Made by a program: the position numbers and the translations under genes. A DNA stretch of 6,205 bases, from contig JAPKCR010000156.1 of assembly GCA_026421135.1 (NCBI GenBank), forward strand, positions 1-6,205. The letters run 5' to 3'. Shown one piece after another: positions 1 to 5,859 of this stretch. Origin of the DNA: Sulfitobacter sp. (GTDB lineage: Bacteria > Pseudomonadota > Alphaproteobacteria > Rhodobacterales > Rhodobacteraceae). Below the pieces are notes generated by a model. The model saw nothing but the letters and a program-made list of their open reading frames with translations. It ran no database searches and had not been told where the DNA came from. The number at the start of each line of letters is the position of its first letter. Position 1 is the first letter of the stretch.

Positions 1-1
1 G

Positions 2-223
2 CTGGTACCGGGACAGACGCTGGGGATTATCGAATGCGCCCCTGCGGCCTACATATCGATTGCTGCGAACGAGGCCGAGAAAGCCGCCGAGATTGATATG
101 GTTGAAGTCCGTGCAGTGGGTCGCTTTGGTCGCTTGTTTATTTCGGGCTCCGAGAACTCTGTACAAGCTGGTGTTGAAGCCGCTGTAGCCGCAATCGAGG
201 CTGTGGACGGTCGCAGCGAATGA
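2..223 (+). CDS. Bacterial microcompartment (BMC-domain) shell protein, C-terminal part
   Basis: The reading frame is open from the left edge to TGA at 221-223, giving 73 residues and no start inside the window. The visible part is essentially one whole BMC fold (PF00936 type). It begins LGIIECAP, where canonical shell proteins have ALGxIE at the first strand. The AANEAEKAAEIDMVEVR stretch matches the helix plus strand written AADAxxKAAxVxLV in the family. GRFGRLFISGS replaces the usual pore-loop and strand, and SVQAGVEAAVAAIEAV is the last helix. BMC proteins tile as hexamers, or as pseudohexameric trimers when two domains are fused, to make the shell of a metabolic organelle. The residues before the domain (VPGQ) look like a linker, so this may be the second domain of a tandem BMC-T protein rather than a single-domain hexamer protein. 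The missing upstream sequence decides this. The stop codon overlaps the next start as ATGA, which indicates translational coupling. Confidence 0.85.
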   Translation: MVPGQTLGIIECAPAAYISIAANEAEKAAEIDMVEVRAVGRFGRLFISGSENSVQAGVEAAVAAIEAVDGRSE

Positions 224-1401
224 GCAACGGGCGCGTCATAGGCAGCGATGCGGTAGAGGAGGCCCGCCAAAAGGGCCGTTTGATCGTGGAGGTTATGCCC
301 GGTGATATTGTCACCGCCTTGGCGCGCGAGTCGGCGCAACGACTTGGGTTGAAGCTGGTTGATGGGCCAATCGAGATGGCAGCCCCTGTGCGCACTGATG
401 GCAGTACTGCGATGCGTCGTGCCTTATATCGGCGTGCACCAAAATGGCAGGCACCCACGCGCGTAGTGCGCAAGGCGCGTCGTTTGGGCAAACTGGCGCT
501 GATCGGGGCAGGTGGGGTGGGTGGTAACATAGCACATCTGGCTGCCATGGCGGATATGGCCGAAGAGATCGTACTCATAGACATTGCCCCCGGTATGGCA
601 GCAGCAACTGCTCTGGATTTGAACCACGCCTCTGGAATCACAGGTGCGGCGGGTCGCTGTATTGGTGGTGAAAGCCTGAACATGGTTGCGGGCGCCGAGG
701 TGGTTGTTGTGACGGCCGGTCGTGCGCGTAGTCCCGGCATGACGCGCGCTGATCTGATTGACGTGAATGCGCGCGTGATACGGGCTGCGGGCGAGGCAAT
801 CCGTTCTGAGGCGCCGAACGCTGTCGTGATTGTGGTGACCAATCCGCTGGATGAAATGACTGTCGAGATGTTGAACGCGACGGGCTTCCCGCGTGAACGG
901 GTATTGGGCATGGCGGGAACGTTGGACAGCAGCCGGTTCAGGCATGCGCTGGCTTTGGCGGCGGGTGTTTCGCCTGCGGATGTTGAAGCGATCACACTGG
1001 GCAGTCATGGCGAAGAGATGGCACCTATCCCGTCCCGTGCACGGATCAAAGGGCGGCCTTTGGAGGTCTTCCTGAGCGCTGATCAGATTGCGGTCTGTGT
1101 GAATGATGCGATCACGGGCGGTGGTCAGGTTGTGGCGCTCAAAAAGTCAGGCTCTGCCACGATTGCGCCTGCGCACGCCAGCATTGAATTGATCAACCAC
1201 ATGCTTGGTGCACGAACGGGTCCTGTGCCTGTATCCGTCATGTTGCAGGGTGAATACGGTGTAGACGGTGTTGTGCTGGGTGTGCCTGCCCATCTGGGGC
1301 AAGGCGGCCTAATCAAGGTCGACGAGATGCGCATCACAGCGGATGAGCAAGCAGCGCTGCACACGGCAGCCGAAGCGATCCGCACACGGCTGGGGCTATA
1401 G
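220..1401 (+). CDS. Malate dehydrogenase-like NAD-dependent 2-hydroxyacid dehydrogenase with BMC-associated N-terminal extension
   Basis: This is a 393-residue protein, whereas LDH-like malate dehydrogenases are usually about 310-320 residues. The core begins near residue 91 with the Rossmann motif IGAGGVGG (95-102) and the acidic end of the second strand at LIDI (119-122). The substrate loop is ARSPGMTRADL (169-179): Arg170 sits at LDH position 102, which favours malate/oxaloacetate over lactate/pyruvate, and Arg176 sits at position 109. VTNPLD (207-212), LDSSRF (235-240; Asp and Arg equivalent to 168 and 171) and GSHGE (261-265; catalytic His263) follow, so the catalytic set is intact. Two family positions differ: the Lys after Arg102 is Ser, and the Asp of the HGD motif is Glu. 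Residues 1-50 form an extra module ending IVTALARESAQRLGLKL, which resembles the TPxAR motif at the N terminus of EutT and EutQ. An arginine-rich linker joins it to the core. The start at 220 is supported by the conserved look of this module and by the ATGA overlap with the shell gene. Its inferred role is NAD(H) recycling or ketoacid reduction inside the compartment; the actual substrate is unknown. Confidence 0.87.
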   Translation: MSNGRVIGSDAVEEARQKGRLIVEVMPGDIVTALARESAQRLGLKLVDGPIEMAAPVRTDGSTAMRRALYRRAPKWQAPTRVVRKARRLGKLALIGAGGVGGNIAHLAAMADMAEEIVLIDIAPGMAAATALDLNHASGITGAAGRCIGGESLNMVAGAEVVVVTAGRARSPGMTRADLIDVNARVIRAAGEAIRSEAPNAVVIVVTNPLDEMTVEMLNATGFPRERVLGMAGTLDSSRFRHALALAAGVSPADVEAITLGSHGEEMAPIPSRARIKGRPLEVFLSADQIAVCVNDAITGGGQVVALKKSGSATIAPAHASIELINHMLGARTGPVPVSVMLQGEYGVDGVVLGVPAHLGQGGLIKVDEMRITADEQAALHTAAEAIRTRLGL

Positions 1402-1404
1402 AGC

Positions 1405-1815
1405 GTGAGTGTAGAAATACATAATGCAGGCGGTCGGTTTGAGGAAATCGGCAGCTATGCGCGGGCCAAGCGGATCGGCCCGTTCGCTTATACGGCCGGT
1501 ACGACGGCGTTGGAACCAACGGGCAAGATCCACGCGCCGTATGATTCCTATGCCCAGACCCACTATATTCTAGCCCGTACAGCAGAATTTTTGGCCGAAG
1601 TGGGGGCACAGATGTGCCATGTGGCACGTGTGAGGGTCTACCTTACGGATATGTCCCACTCAGCGGGTTTCATAAAGGCGCATGGCGAGGTCTTCGCGGG
1701 CATCAACCCTGTGCTTACGGCAGTCACAGCAGGTTTGACCCAACCGGGGCTGGTCGTCGAGATCGATGTGGATGCGATCATTCATGACCCGAGCGGCAAG
1801 ATTATCGACAGCTAA
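1405..1815 (+). CDS. Rid (YjgF/YER057c/UK114) family protein
   Basis: A protein of 136 residues, normal for the family. Family marks are the AGTTAL strand near residue 31, the Q-T helix segment (QTHYILARTAEFLAEVGA, 51-68), the RVRVYLTDM strand (75-83), GEVFAGINPVLTAVTAGL (94-111) and the C-terminal VEIDVDAII (118-126). Rid proteins form trimers with active sites between subunits, and the RidA branch hydrolyses reactive enamines/imines. The Arg that defines RidA (Arg105 of the enteric protein, in PARS) is replaced here by Leu104 (NPVLT), so this is a non-RidA branch and deaminase activity cannot be assumed. The GTG start lies 3 bp after the dehydrogenase stop. No strong Shine-Dalgarno is visible, so translation is probably coupled to the upstream gene. 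There is no in-frame ATG that would keep the first beta strand. The neighbours suggest it deals with an unstable intermediate or related ligand of the BMC pathway. Confidence 0.88.
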   Translation: MSVEIHNAGGRFEEIGSYARAKRIGPFAYTAGTTALEPTGKIHAPYDSYAQTHYILARTAEFLAEVGAQMCHVARVRVYLTDMSHSAGFIKAHGEVFAGINPVLTAVTAGLTQPGLVVEIDVDAIIHDPSGKIIDS

Positions 1816-1879
1816 AGCGCTGTTGAAAGCTATCTGCCCCCCGATTTTAACGTTCTTCGATACAATATTAGATTCACTG

Positions 1880-1893
1880 ACCTGTTGACAGGT
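1880..1893. promoter_or_regulatory. Inverted repeat ACCTGT-tg-ACAGGT, possible operator
   Basis: Two perfect 6-bp arms surround a 2-bp centre. The right arm overlaps the TTGACA element, so a protein bound here would compete with RNA polymerase. It lies in the only sizeable gap upstream of the transporter. I do not recognise the binding protein. Confidence 0.4.
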
Positions 1894-1917
1894 GGTCCAC
1901 TCATATCGTTGTATACT
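1885..1917 (+). promoter_or_regulatory. Putative promoter of the transporter operon (TTGACA ... TATACT)
   Basis: A perfect -35 hexamer TTGACA is at 1885-1890, and the best -10-like hexamer, TATACT, is at 1912-1917. The spacing is 21 bp, longer than the usual 16-18. A poorer -10 (TTGTAT, 1909-1914) would give 18 bp. Either the promoter depends on an activator or one of the two hexamers is not used. The region is intergenic and directly upstream of the binding-protein gene, which makes a promoter likely here even though its exact position is unsure. Confidence 0.4.
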
Positions 1918-1924
1918 GTATACA
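1910..1924. promoter_or_regulatory. Palindrome TGTATAC-t-GTATACA, GntR-like operator candidate
   Basis: A perfect 7-bp inverted repeat with a single central base covers the likely -10 region. The half-site contains GTATAC. TTGTATACAA-type palindromes are known operators of FadR/FCD-branch GntR repressors in proteobacteria, which often control uptake and catabolic genes. Repression relieved by the pathway substrate is the simplest reading. The regulator gene is not in the window. Confidence 0.55.
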
Positions 1925-1958
1925 GCGACCTCGGCAAACGGGGCGAATGACCAACAGC

Positions 1959-1964
1959 GGAGAG
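1959..1964 (+). promoter_or_regulatory. Ribosome binding site GGAGAG deciding the binding-protein start
   Basis: GGAGAG lies 5 bp upstream of the ATG at 1970. That ATG opens a clean signal peptide. This rules out the longer in-frame extension back to GTG 1892, which would run through the operator region and destroy the signal peptide. Confidence 0.75.
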
Positions 1965-1969
1965 AAACC

Positions 1970-3253
1970 ATGAAAAATCGAAGCACATTAGCCCTTGGCC
2001 TTACGGCCTCCTTGCTCGCGTCCACAGCGCTGGCTGACGTAAAAGTTGGCTTTATCGGATCGCTTAGTTCCGACACCGGCCTGTCCACATTGCGCGGCGC
2101 AGAGATTGCCATTGAGGAGCTGAACGCAGCTGGTGGCATGAACGGAGAGAAGATCGTTTTGGTTTCCGCCGACACCGGCGAAGACGTGACCGAAGGGGTC
2201 AAAGCCTATGAGTATCTGGCAGAGACCGAAGAAGTAGATTTTATTATTTCTGGTTCCATCGATGACGTGTCCTTGGGTTGGCTGCCTCGGATGCAGGAAT
2301 TCCAGATCCCCACATTGGATACGTGGACGAGCTACATCGGTATCATCGACATGGTGGTTGAAGACCCTGAAACGATGGCCCCCTACTTTATGAACATCGC
2401 GTCGGACGAAGCATTGGCAACCCTCTACATCAACTTTGGCGCAGACGTGCTGAAGAAGGAAATGGGTTGGGACAGTGTTGTTATTCTGGCCGAAGACACG
2501 GCATTCGGAGAGGCGATCACAGGGCTGGTTACCGAAGCGCTTGGCCCGGTGGCTGGTATCGAGACCAAAGAGGTCATCACTTATGATGTGGGCACGGTCG
2601 ATTTCGCGCCCCTTTTCTCCAAGGCGCAGGCTTCGGGGGCGGACTTCATTTATCAGGTGTCATCGGTGAACTCGCAAGTCATCTCCTCACAGTACGTAAA
2701 GCTGCAAGTGCCGATGGCGATGACTGGTGTGAACGTATCAGCCCTTGGTCTTGAGTATTGGGAAGATACTGGTGGAGCTGGTGGTGGTATTTCGACACTG
2801 TCCCCCGTGCCTTCCGTTGGATTTGAGCTGGATCCTGAGAGCCAGAAGTTTGTCGACACGTATCAGGCCAAATACACAAGCCGCCCTGTTATGCCACATT
2901 TCAATGGATTCAACGCGTATTGGGGTCTGAAGCAAGCGATGGCAGCAGCTGAAGCCGCAGGTGGATTTAGCGATGCAGCCAAATGGGCCAAAGAGATGGA
3001 AAAGCAGGACATCACATTGGAAAAAGATGGCAAGCTATGGTTGCGCTATGCCTTCTGGGGCAACGACGAAGTTGAAGAAGTCACTGGCCGCACCTACCCG
3101 CACAATGCGCGCTTTGACCTGACGGCCCCTTATGAGGATGCACAGCCTTCGATGGTTGTGATCCAATGGAAAGAGGACGGTCAAGTTGGTGTGGTTTATC
3201 CACCTGAGTACGCCACAACGACCTTCGAAGTCCCAAGCTGGGTAAAGAAGTAA
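1970..3253 (+). CDS. Periplasmic substrate-binding protein of a Liv/HAAT-type ABC transporter
   Basis: A protein of 427 residues with a clear Sec signal peptide: MKNR, a hydrophobic core LALGLTASLLAS, and cleavage after ALA at residue 22. The mature protein starts DVKVGFIGSLSSDTG, as in type I periplasmic binding proteins (Peripla_BP_6, LivJ/UrtA/AmiC group). RGAEIAIEELNAAGGMNGEKIVLVSADTG (42-70) is the family's first helix and second strand. GSIDDVSLGWLP (95-106) takes the place of the ligand-binding G-x-x-S loop. VILAEDTAFGEA (171-182) starts the second lobe, and GTVDFAPLFSKAQASGADFIY (208-228) matches the usual D(F/Y)xxxxxxxxxxxxD region. It has no cysteine, unlike LivJ, and it is longer than typical LivJ. 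It would capture the substrate in the periplasm and deliver it to the permeases that follow. The substrate cannot be named from sequence. The neighbourhood suggests an amino acid, amide, ureide or related small nitrogen compound. Confidence 0.9.
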   Translation: MKNRSTLALGLTASLLASTALADVKVGFIGSLSSDTGLSTLRGAEIAIEELNAAGGMNGEKIVLVSADTGEDVTEGVKAYEYLAETEEVDFIISGSIDDVSLGWLPRMQEFQIPTLDTWTSYIGIIDMVVEDPETMAPYFMNIASDEALATLYINFGADVLKKEMGWDSVVILAEDTAFGEAITGLVTEALGPVAGIETKEVITYDVGTVDFAPLFSKAQASGADFIYQVSSVNSQVISSQYVKLQVPMAMTGVNVSALGLEYWEDTGGAGGGISTLSPVPSVGFELDPESQKFVDTYQAKYTSRPVMPHFNGFNAYWGLKQAMAAAEAAGGFSDAAKWAKEMEKQDITLEKDGKLWLRYAFWGNDEVEEVTGRTYPHNARFDLTAPYEDAQPSMVVIQWKEDGQVGVVYPPEYATTTFEVPSWVKK

Positions 3254-3259
3254 TATCTT

Positions 3260-3290
3260 GCTCAAGGCGAGGACTACCCTCGCCTTGAGC
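3260..3290 (+). terminator. Perfect 13-bp stem-loop between binding protein and permease genes (partial terminator or mRNA stabiliser)
   Basis: GCTCAAGGCGAGG (3260-3272) pairs exactly with CCTCGCCTTGAGC (3278-3290) around the 5-base loop ACTAC. It begins 6 bp after the binding-protein stop. No T-run follows (the next bases are CCCCTGACC), so it is not a standard intrinsic terminator. In ABC operons, stem-loops in this place commonly protect the 3' end of the binding-protein mRNA or cut read-through, giving excess binding protein over permease. That role is inferred. Confidence 0.6.
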
Positions 3291-3324
3291 CCCTGACCTC
3301 CGACTTCATAACAGGCCATTCCCT

Positions 3325-4176
3325 ATGATGCAGATCATCGTTCAAGGGCTGCTGCTCAGCGGCCTTTATGCCCTCATTGCGATGGGCTTCATGCTGATCT
3401 TCTCGATCGGACGTACCCTCAATCTCGCTTATGGCGCCTATATTATGGTGGGCGGATATATTTATTTTTGGCTATCCCAACAGTTGGGCATGCCCAAAGT
3501 TGTAGGATTTACCGGCGCTGTGATGGTGGGCGCGTTGATGGGATTTCTCAAACACCGGTTGATCGTGAAGCCCCTCAAAGGCGATACTGTCGCGGTTGAA
3601 ATTTCCACGCTGATCCTTGCAATCATAATGCAATCGGTCATGGTGCTTGTCTTTGGCGATGCCTCTAAAATCCTGTTACCGATTATTCCTGGTGTGGTCA
3701 CAGTCGCGGGCGCGCAGGTCACTTACAACATTCTCGCGGCGACCGTGATGAGCTGGATCATCATCGCGGCACTCTATGCTTTTGTGCGCGGCACCCATAC
3801 GGGACGCGCCATGCAGGCGGTATCAATGGACGAAAAAGGTGCTGCGATTTCGGGCGTGGACCCTGATAAGATCAATATGATCACATGGGCGATCTCGGGT
3901 GCGTTGGGGGCTGCAGGCGGTGTGTTTTTCGCCAGTTACACGCAGTTGTCCCCGCAGATGTGGGTGGCCCCTGTCATCATCTCGATTGCGATTGTGATTG
4001 TGGGCGGCATTGGTTCAATCATCGGTACATTGATCGTGGCGCATATTATCGGCTTTTTGGAAGTCTCGATTGTGGCACTCTGGGCCCCTGAATTGCGCGG
4101 TGTGTTCACCATGTTGTTGATCATCGGAGTGCTCGTCCTGCGTCCTCAGGGCCTATTCGGGCGGGAGGAACACTAG
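3325..4176 (+). CDS. livH: Branched-chain amino acid-type ABC transporter permease, LivH family
   Basis: A 283-residue, highly hydrophobic protein with roughly eight membrane helices. It begins MMQIIVQGLLLSGLYALIAMG, the family's IxGLxxGxxYALxAxG pattern, followed by GRTLNLAYGAYIMVGGY (29-45; LivH: hxxNhAhGxhhMhGAY). The ATPase-contacting loop is at GRAMQAVSMDEKGAAISGVD (160-179), followed by the GALGAAGGVFFA helix (192-203). VVGGIGSIIGT is at 225-235 and the C-terminal RPQGLFGR at 273-280. It forms the inner-membrane channel with LivM. Two adjacent ATGs (3325 and 3328) could serve as start. The Shine-Dalgarno is weak (ACAGG at 3311-3315), which with the stem-loop upstream may keep permease levels below those of the binding protein. 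The symbol names the family; transport of branched-chain amino acids is not shown. Confidence 0.92.
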   Translation: MMQIIVQGLLLSGLYALIAMGFMLIFSIGRTLNLAYGAYIMVGGYIYFWLSQQLGMPKVVGFTGAVMVGALMGFLKHRLIVKPLKGDTVAVEISTLILAIIMQSVMVLVFGDASKILLPIIPGVVTVAGAQVTYNILAATVMSWIIIAALYAFVRGTHTGRAMQAVSMDEKGAAISGVDPDKINMITWAISGALGAAGGVFFASYTQLSPQMWVAPVIISIAIVIVGGIGSIIGTLIVAHIIGFLEVSIVALWAPELRGVFTMLLIIGVLVLRPQGLFGREEH

Positions 4177-5130
4177 ATGCGTACATTAGACCTCCGCCCC
4201 CACCACCTCGTCCTTTGGGCCGCTTTTATTGCGCTGATGCTTTTGATGCCGCAGATGGTTGGTAACGGCACCCTGCGTACGATGATCTTTGCCTGCTATC
4301 TTGCGATGTTCGCGATATCTTGGGACATCCTGTCAGGGCGTACGGGGTACTTGTCATTTGGCCACCCGTTTTTGATCGGCATAGGCGCTTACACCACAGG
4401 CATTTTGACCCGCCGCTACGGAATTCCAGTTGAGGCCTCGATCCCCATCGCAGTTCTTGTGACAATGGCGGGGGGGTTAATTATTCTGCTGCCCGCCCTG
4501 CGTATCAAAGGCAGCTATTTTGCGTTGGTGACGCTTGCCGTGATGGAGTTGATGCTTCAACTGGTCCCCGTCATTCGCCCGGATTTGACAGGTGGCACAC
4601 GCGGCATTTCGCGTCTACCCGCCCTAACACGCGGCGCCGAGAACGGCTATTATCTCGCTGCTGGTTTGATGCTGGCTGTCGCGTTGTTTGCATGGCTCTT
4701 GATGCGCACGCGCCTTGGCACCGCACTCTGGGCCATCGGGATGAATGAAGAAAGCGTGCGGGGTTCTGGCCTGTCGACGACGCGCCTCAAAAGCTTTGCA
4801 TTTTTGGTTTCGGCAGGCATTGCGGGGCTGGCAGGCGCGTTTTACGCACATTACCTTGGCTCGATCACACCGCGCTCGTTCTTTGATATCAACATCCTGT
4901 TCCAGATCATTGTGGCCGTTCTGATCGGTGGGGCAGGGACCATCATCGGCCCCATCATTGGTGCATTCTTTATGGTCTTTTTGCTGGAATGGCTGCGCCC
5001 CTACATGCCAGGAACCGAGCGGTTCTTTGTTTATGGCTCGATTGCCTTGGTGCTTTATATGTACCAACCCAAAGGTATCATGGCGATCGTCGACACAGTT
5101 GTTTCCAAGATGAAAGGGGATCGCGCGTGA
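4177..5130 (+). CDS. livM: Branched-chain amino acid-type ABC transporter permease, LivM family
   Basis: A 317-residue inner-membrane protein that pairs with LivH. Family motifs in order are WDILSGRTGYLSFGHPFLIGIGAYTTGIL (49-77; LivM: N-x-x-x-G-x-x-G-x-x-S-x-G-H), ALRIKGSYFALVTLA (107-121; LivM: LRxxGxYFAxxTL), the TGGTRGIS segment (138-145), and the coupling loop GTALWAIGMNEESVRGSGL (181-199) followed by AGIAGLAGAFYAHYLG (213-228). GGAGTIIGPIIGAF is at 251-264, and the protein ends with YQPKGI, equal to the usual xxPxGL. The ATG follows the livH TAG with no gap, and a strong GGGAGGAA at 4162-4169 inside the end of livH serves as Shine-Dalgarno. The substrate is unknown, as for its partners. 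Confidence 0.92.
   Translation: MRTLDLRPHHLVLWAAFIALMLLMPQMVGNGTLRTMIFACYLAMFAISWDILSGRTGYLSFGHPFLIGIGAYTTGILTRRYGIPVEASIPIAVLVTMAGGLIILLPALRIKGSYFALVTLAVMELMLQLVPVIRPDLTGGTRGISRLPALTRGAENGYYLAAGLMLAVALFAWLLMRTRLGTALWAIGMNEESVRGSGLSTTRLKSFAFLVSAGIAGLAGAFYAHYLGSITPRSFFDINILFQIIVAVLIGGAGTIIGPIIGAFFMVFLLEWLRPYMPGTERFFVYGSIALVLYMYQPKGIMAIVDTVVSKMKGDRA
5116..5120 (+). promoter_or_regulatory. Ribosome binding site GGGGA for the LivG GTG start
   Basis: GGGGA lies 6 bp before GTG 5127 inside the end of livM. This sets the ATPase start at the GTGA overlap with the livM stop, not at the in-frame ATG at 4989, which would add 46 residues of livM shadow sequence. Confidence 0.65.
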
Positions 5131-5858
5131 CCCTTGCCTTGGAAGTCCGAAATCTGGTGAAAAAGTTTGGCGGCCTGACAGCCACCAATGACCTCAGCTT
5201 TGATCTGGCAAAGGGAGAATCCCTTGGCTTGATCGGCCCGAACGGTGCCGGCAAGACGACTGTTTTCTCGCAAATTATGGGTGAACTGCGCCAGACCTCT
5301 GGGACGATCAAACTCTATGGCGAGGAAATCTCGAAGCTCACGACCGCCGAGCGTATCGCCAAAGGCGTCAGCCGTACCTATCAAGTGCCGCGTCCCTTTG
5401 CCGGACTCTCGGTGCGCGAAAACATACGCGTGGGTTTGATGCCTGACAGCCTGCGAGAAATGATTTTTGGCGCGCCTGATCGAAGCCGCGAGGCAGAGCT
5501 GGCGCAATCAGTTGGCTTTGCGCCTAAGGATCTGGACAAAACGGCGTCCGAGCTGGCAATGGGTGATCTGCGCAAGCTTGAGTTCGCGCGCACACTTGCA
5601 ACGGGCGCAAAATTGCTGCTGCTTGATGAGGTGTTTGCAGGGCTTACTTCGGGTGAAATTGGCATGATTGCCGAGTTGATCCAAGACCTGCGACAGCGTG
5701 GTTTTACTTTTCTGATGGTCAGCCACGATCTACCTGCGATGGAACCGCTGGTCGACCGCGCCATCGCAATCGAGCGTGGTACGATGTTGGCCAATGGCAG
5801 CTTTGCCGATGTACTTGGCGATAAGTCCGTGCGCGCTTCATATCTAGGAGAGAGCTGA
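5127..5858 (+). CDS. livG: ABC transporter ATP-binding protein, LivG family
   Basis: A 243-residue cytoplasmic ATPase starting at GTG in a GTGA overlap with livM. The N terminus, LEVRNLVKKFGGLTATNDLSF, is typical of LivG, as is the FGG before the first strand. Walker A GPNGAGKT is at 37-44 and the Q-loop glutamine at Gln86 (RTYQVPRPF). The signature region is LAMGD (143-147), then LRKLEFARTLA. Walker B is LLLLDE (163-168), followed by VFAGLTSGE (D-loop region), and the switch histidine is His200 in VSHD. Family members normally read LSxGxQRxLEIARAL at the signature, so the Ser to Ala and Gln to Asp changes are notable, although LivG-type proteins vary here. The protein is slightly shorter than the usual 250-260 residues. 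It powers transport with LivF on the LivHM channel. Confidence 0.92.
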   Translation: MTLALEVRNLVKKFGGLTATNDLSFDLAKGESLGLIGPNGAGKTTVFSQIMGELRQTSGTIKLYGEEISKLTTAERIAKGVSRTYQVPRPFAGLSVRENIRVGLMPDSLREMIFGAPDRSREAELAQSVGFAPKDLDKTASELAMGDLRKLEFARTLATGAKLLLLDEVFAGLTSGEIGMIAELIQDLRQRGFTFLMVSHDLPAMEPLVDRAIAIERGTMLANGSFADVLGDKSVRASYLGES

Positions 5859-5859
5859 T

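Noticed and set aside
138..995. 285-residue open frame on the minus strand across the dehydrogenase gene
   Set aside because: It lies opposite a clearly real gene, its product is low-complexity (Ala/Ser/Thr/Arg rich) and resembles no family; it is a codon-bias shadow.
1816..1879. Possible terminator after the Rid gene, or TACAAT (1861) as a -10 box
   Set aside because: No stable stem with a T-run is visible, and no -35 hexamer stands at a workable distance upstream of TACAAT.
1885..1899. RutR-like site (TTGACnnnnnGGTC pattern; consensus TTGACCAnnTGGTCAA)
   Set aside because: The spacing is one base short and the inner CA/TG bases do not match, so it is probably chance; the ACCTGT palindrome explains the bases better.
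1892..1969. Longer N terminus of the binding protein from GTG 1892
   Set aside because: It would pass through the palindromes and promoter region and bury the signal peptide; ATG 1970 has a good GGAGAG site and opens a canonical signal peptide.
4624..5067. 147-residue minus-strand frame opposite livM
   Set aside because: Its product is rich in charged, Cys and His residues with no fold-like pattern, opposite a firm membrane-protein gene; shadow.
4989..5126. Longer N terminus of LivG from ATG 4989
   Set aside because: The extra residues are an off-frame reading of livM, and LivG family proteins begin just before the LEVRNL strand, at GTG 5127.
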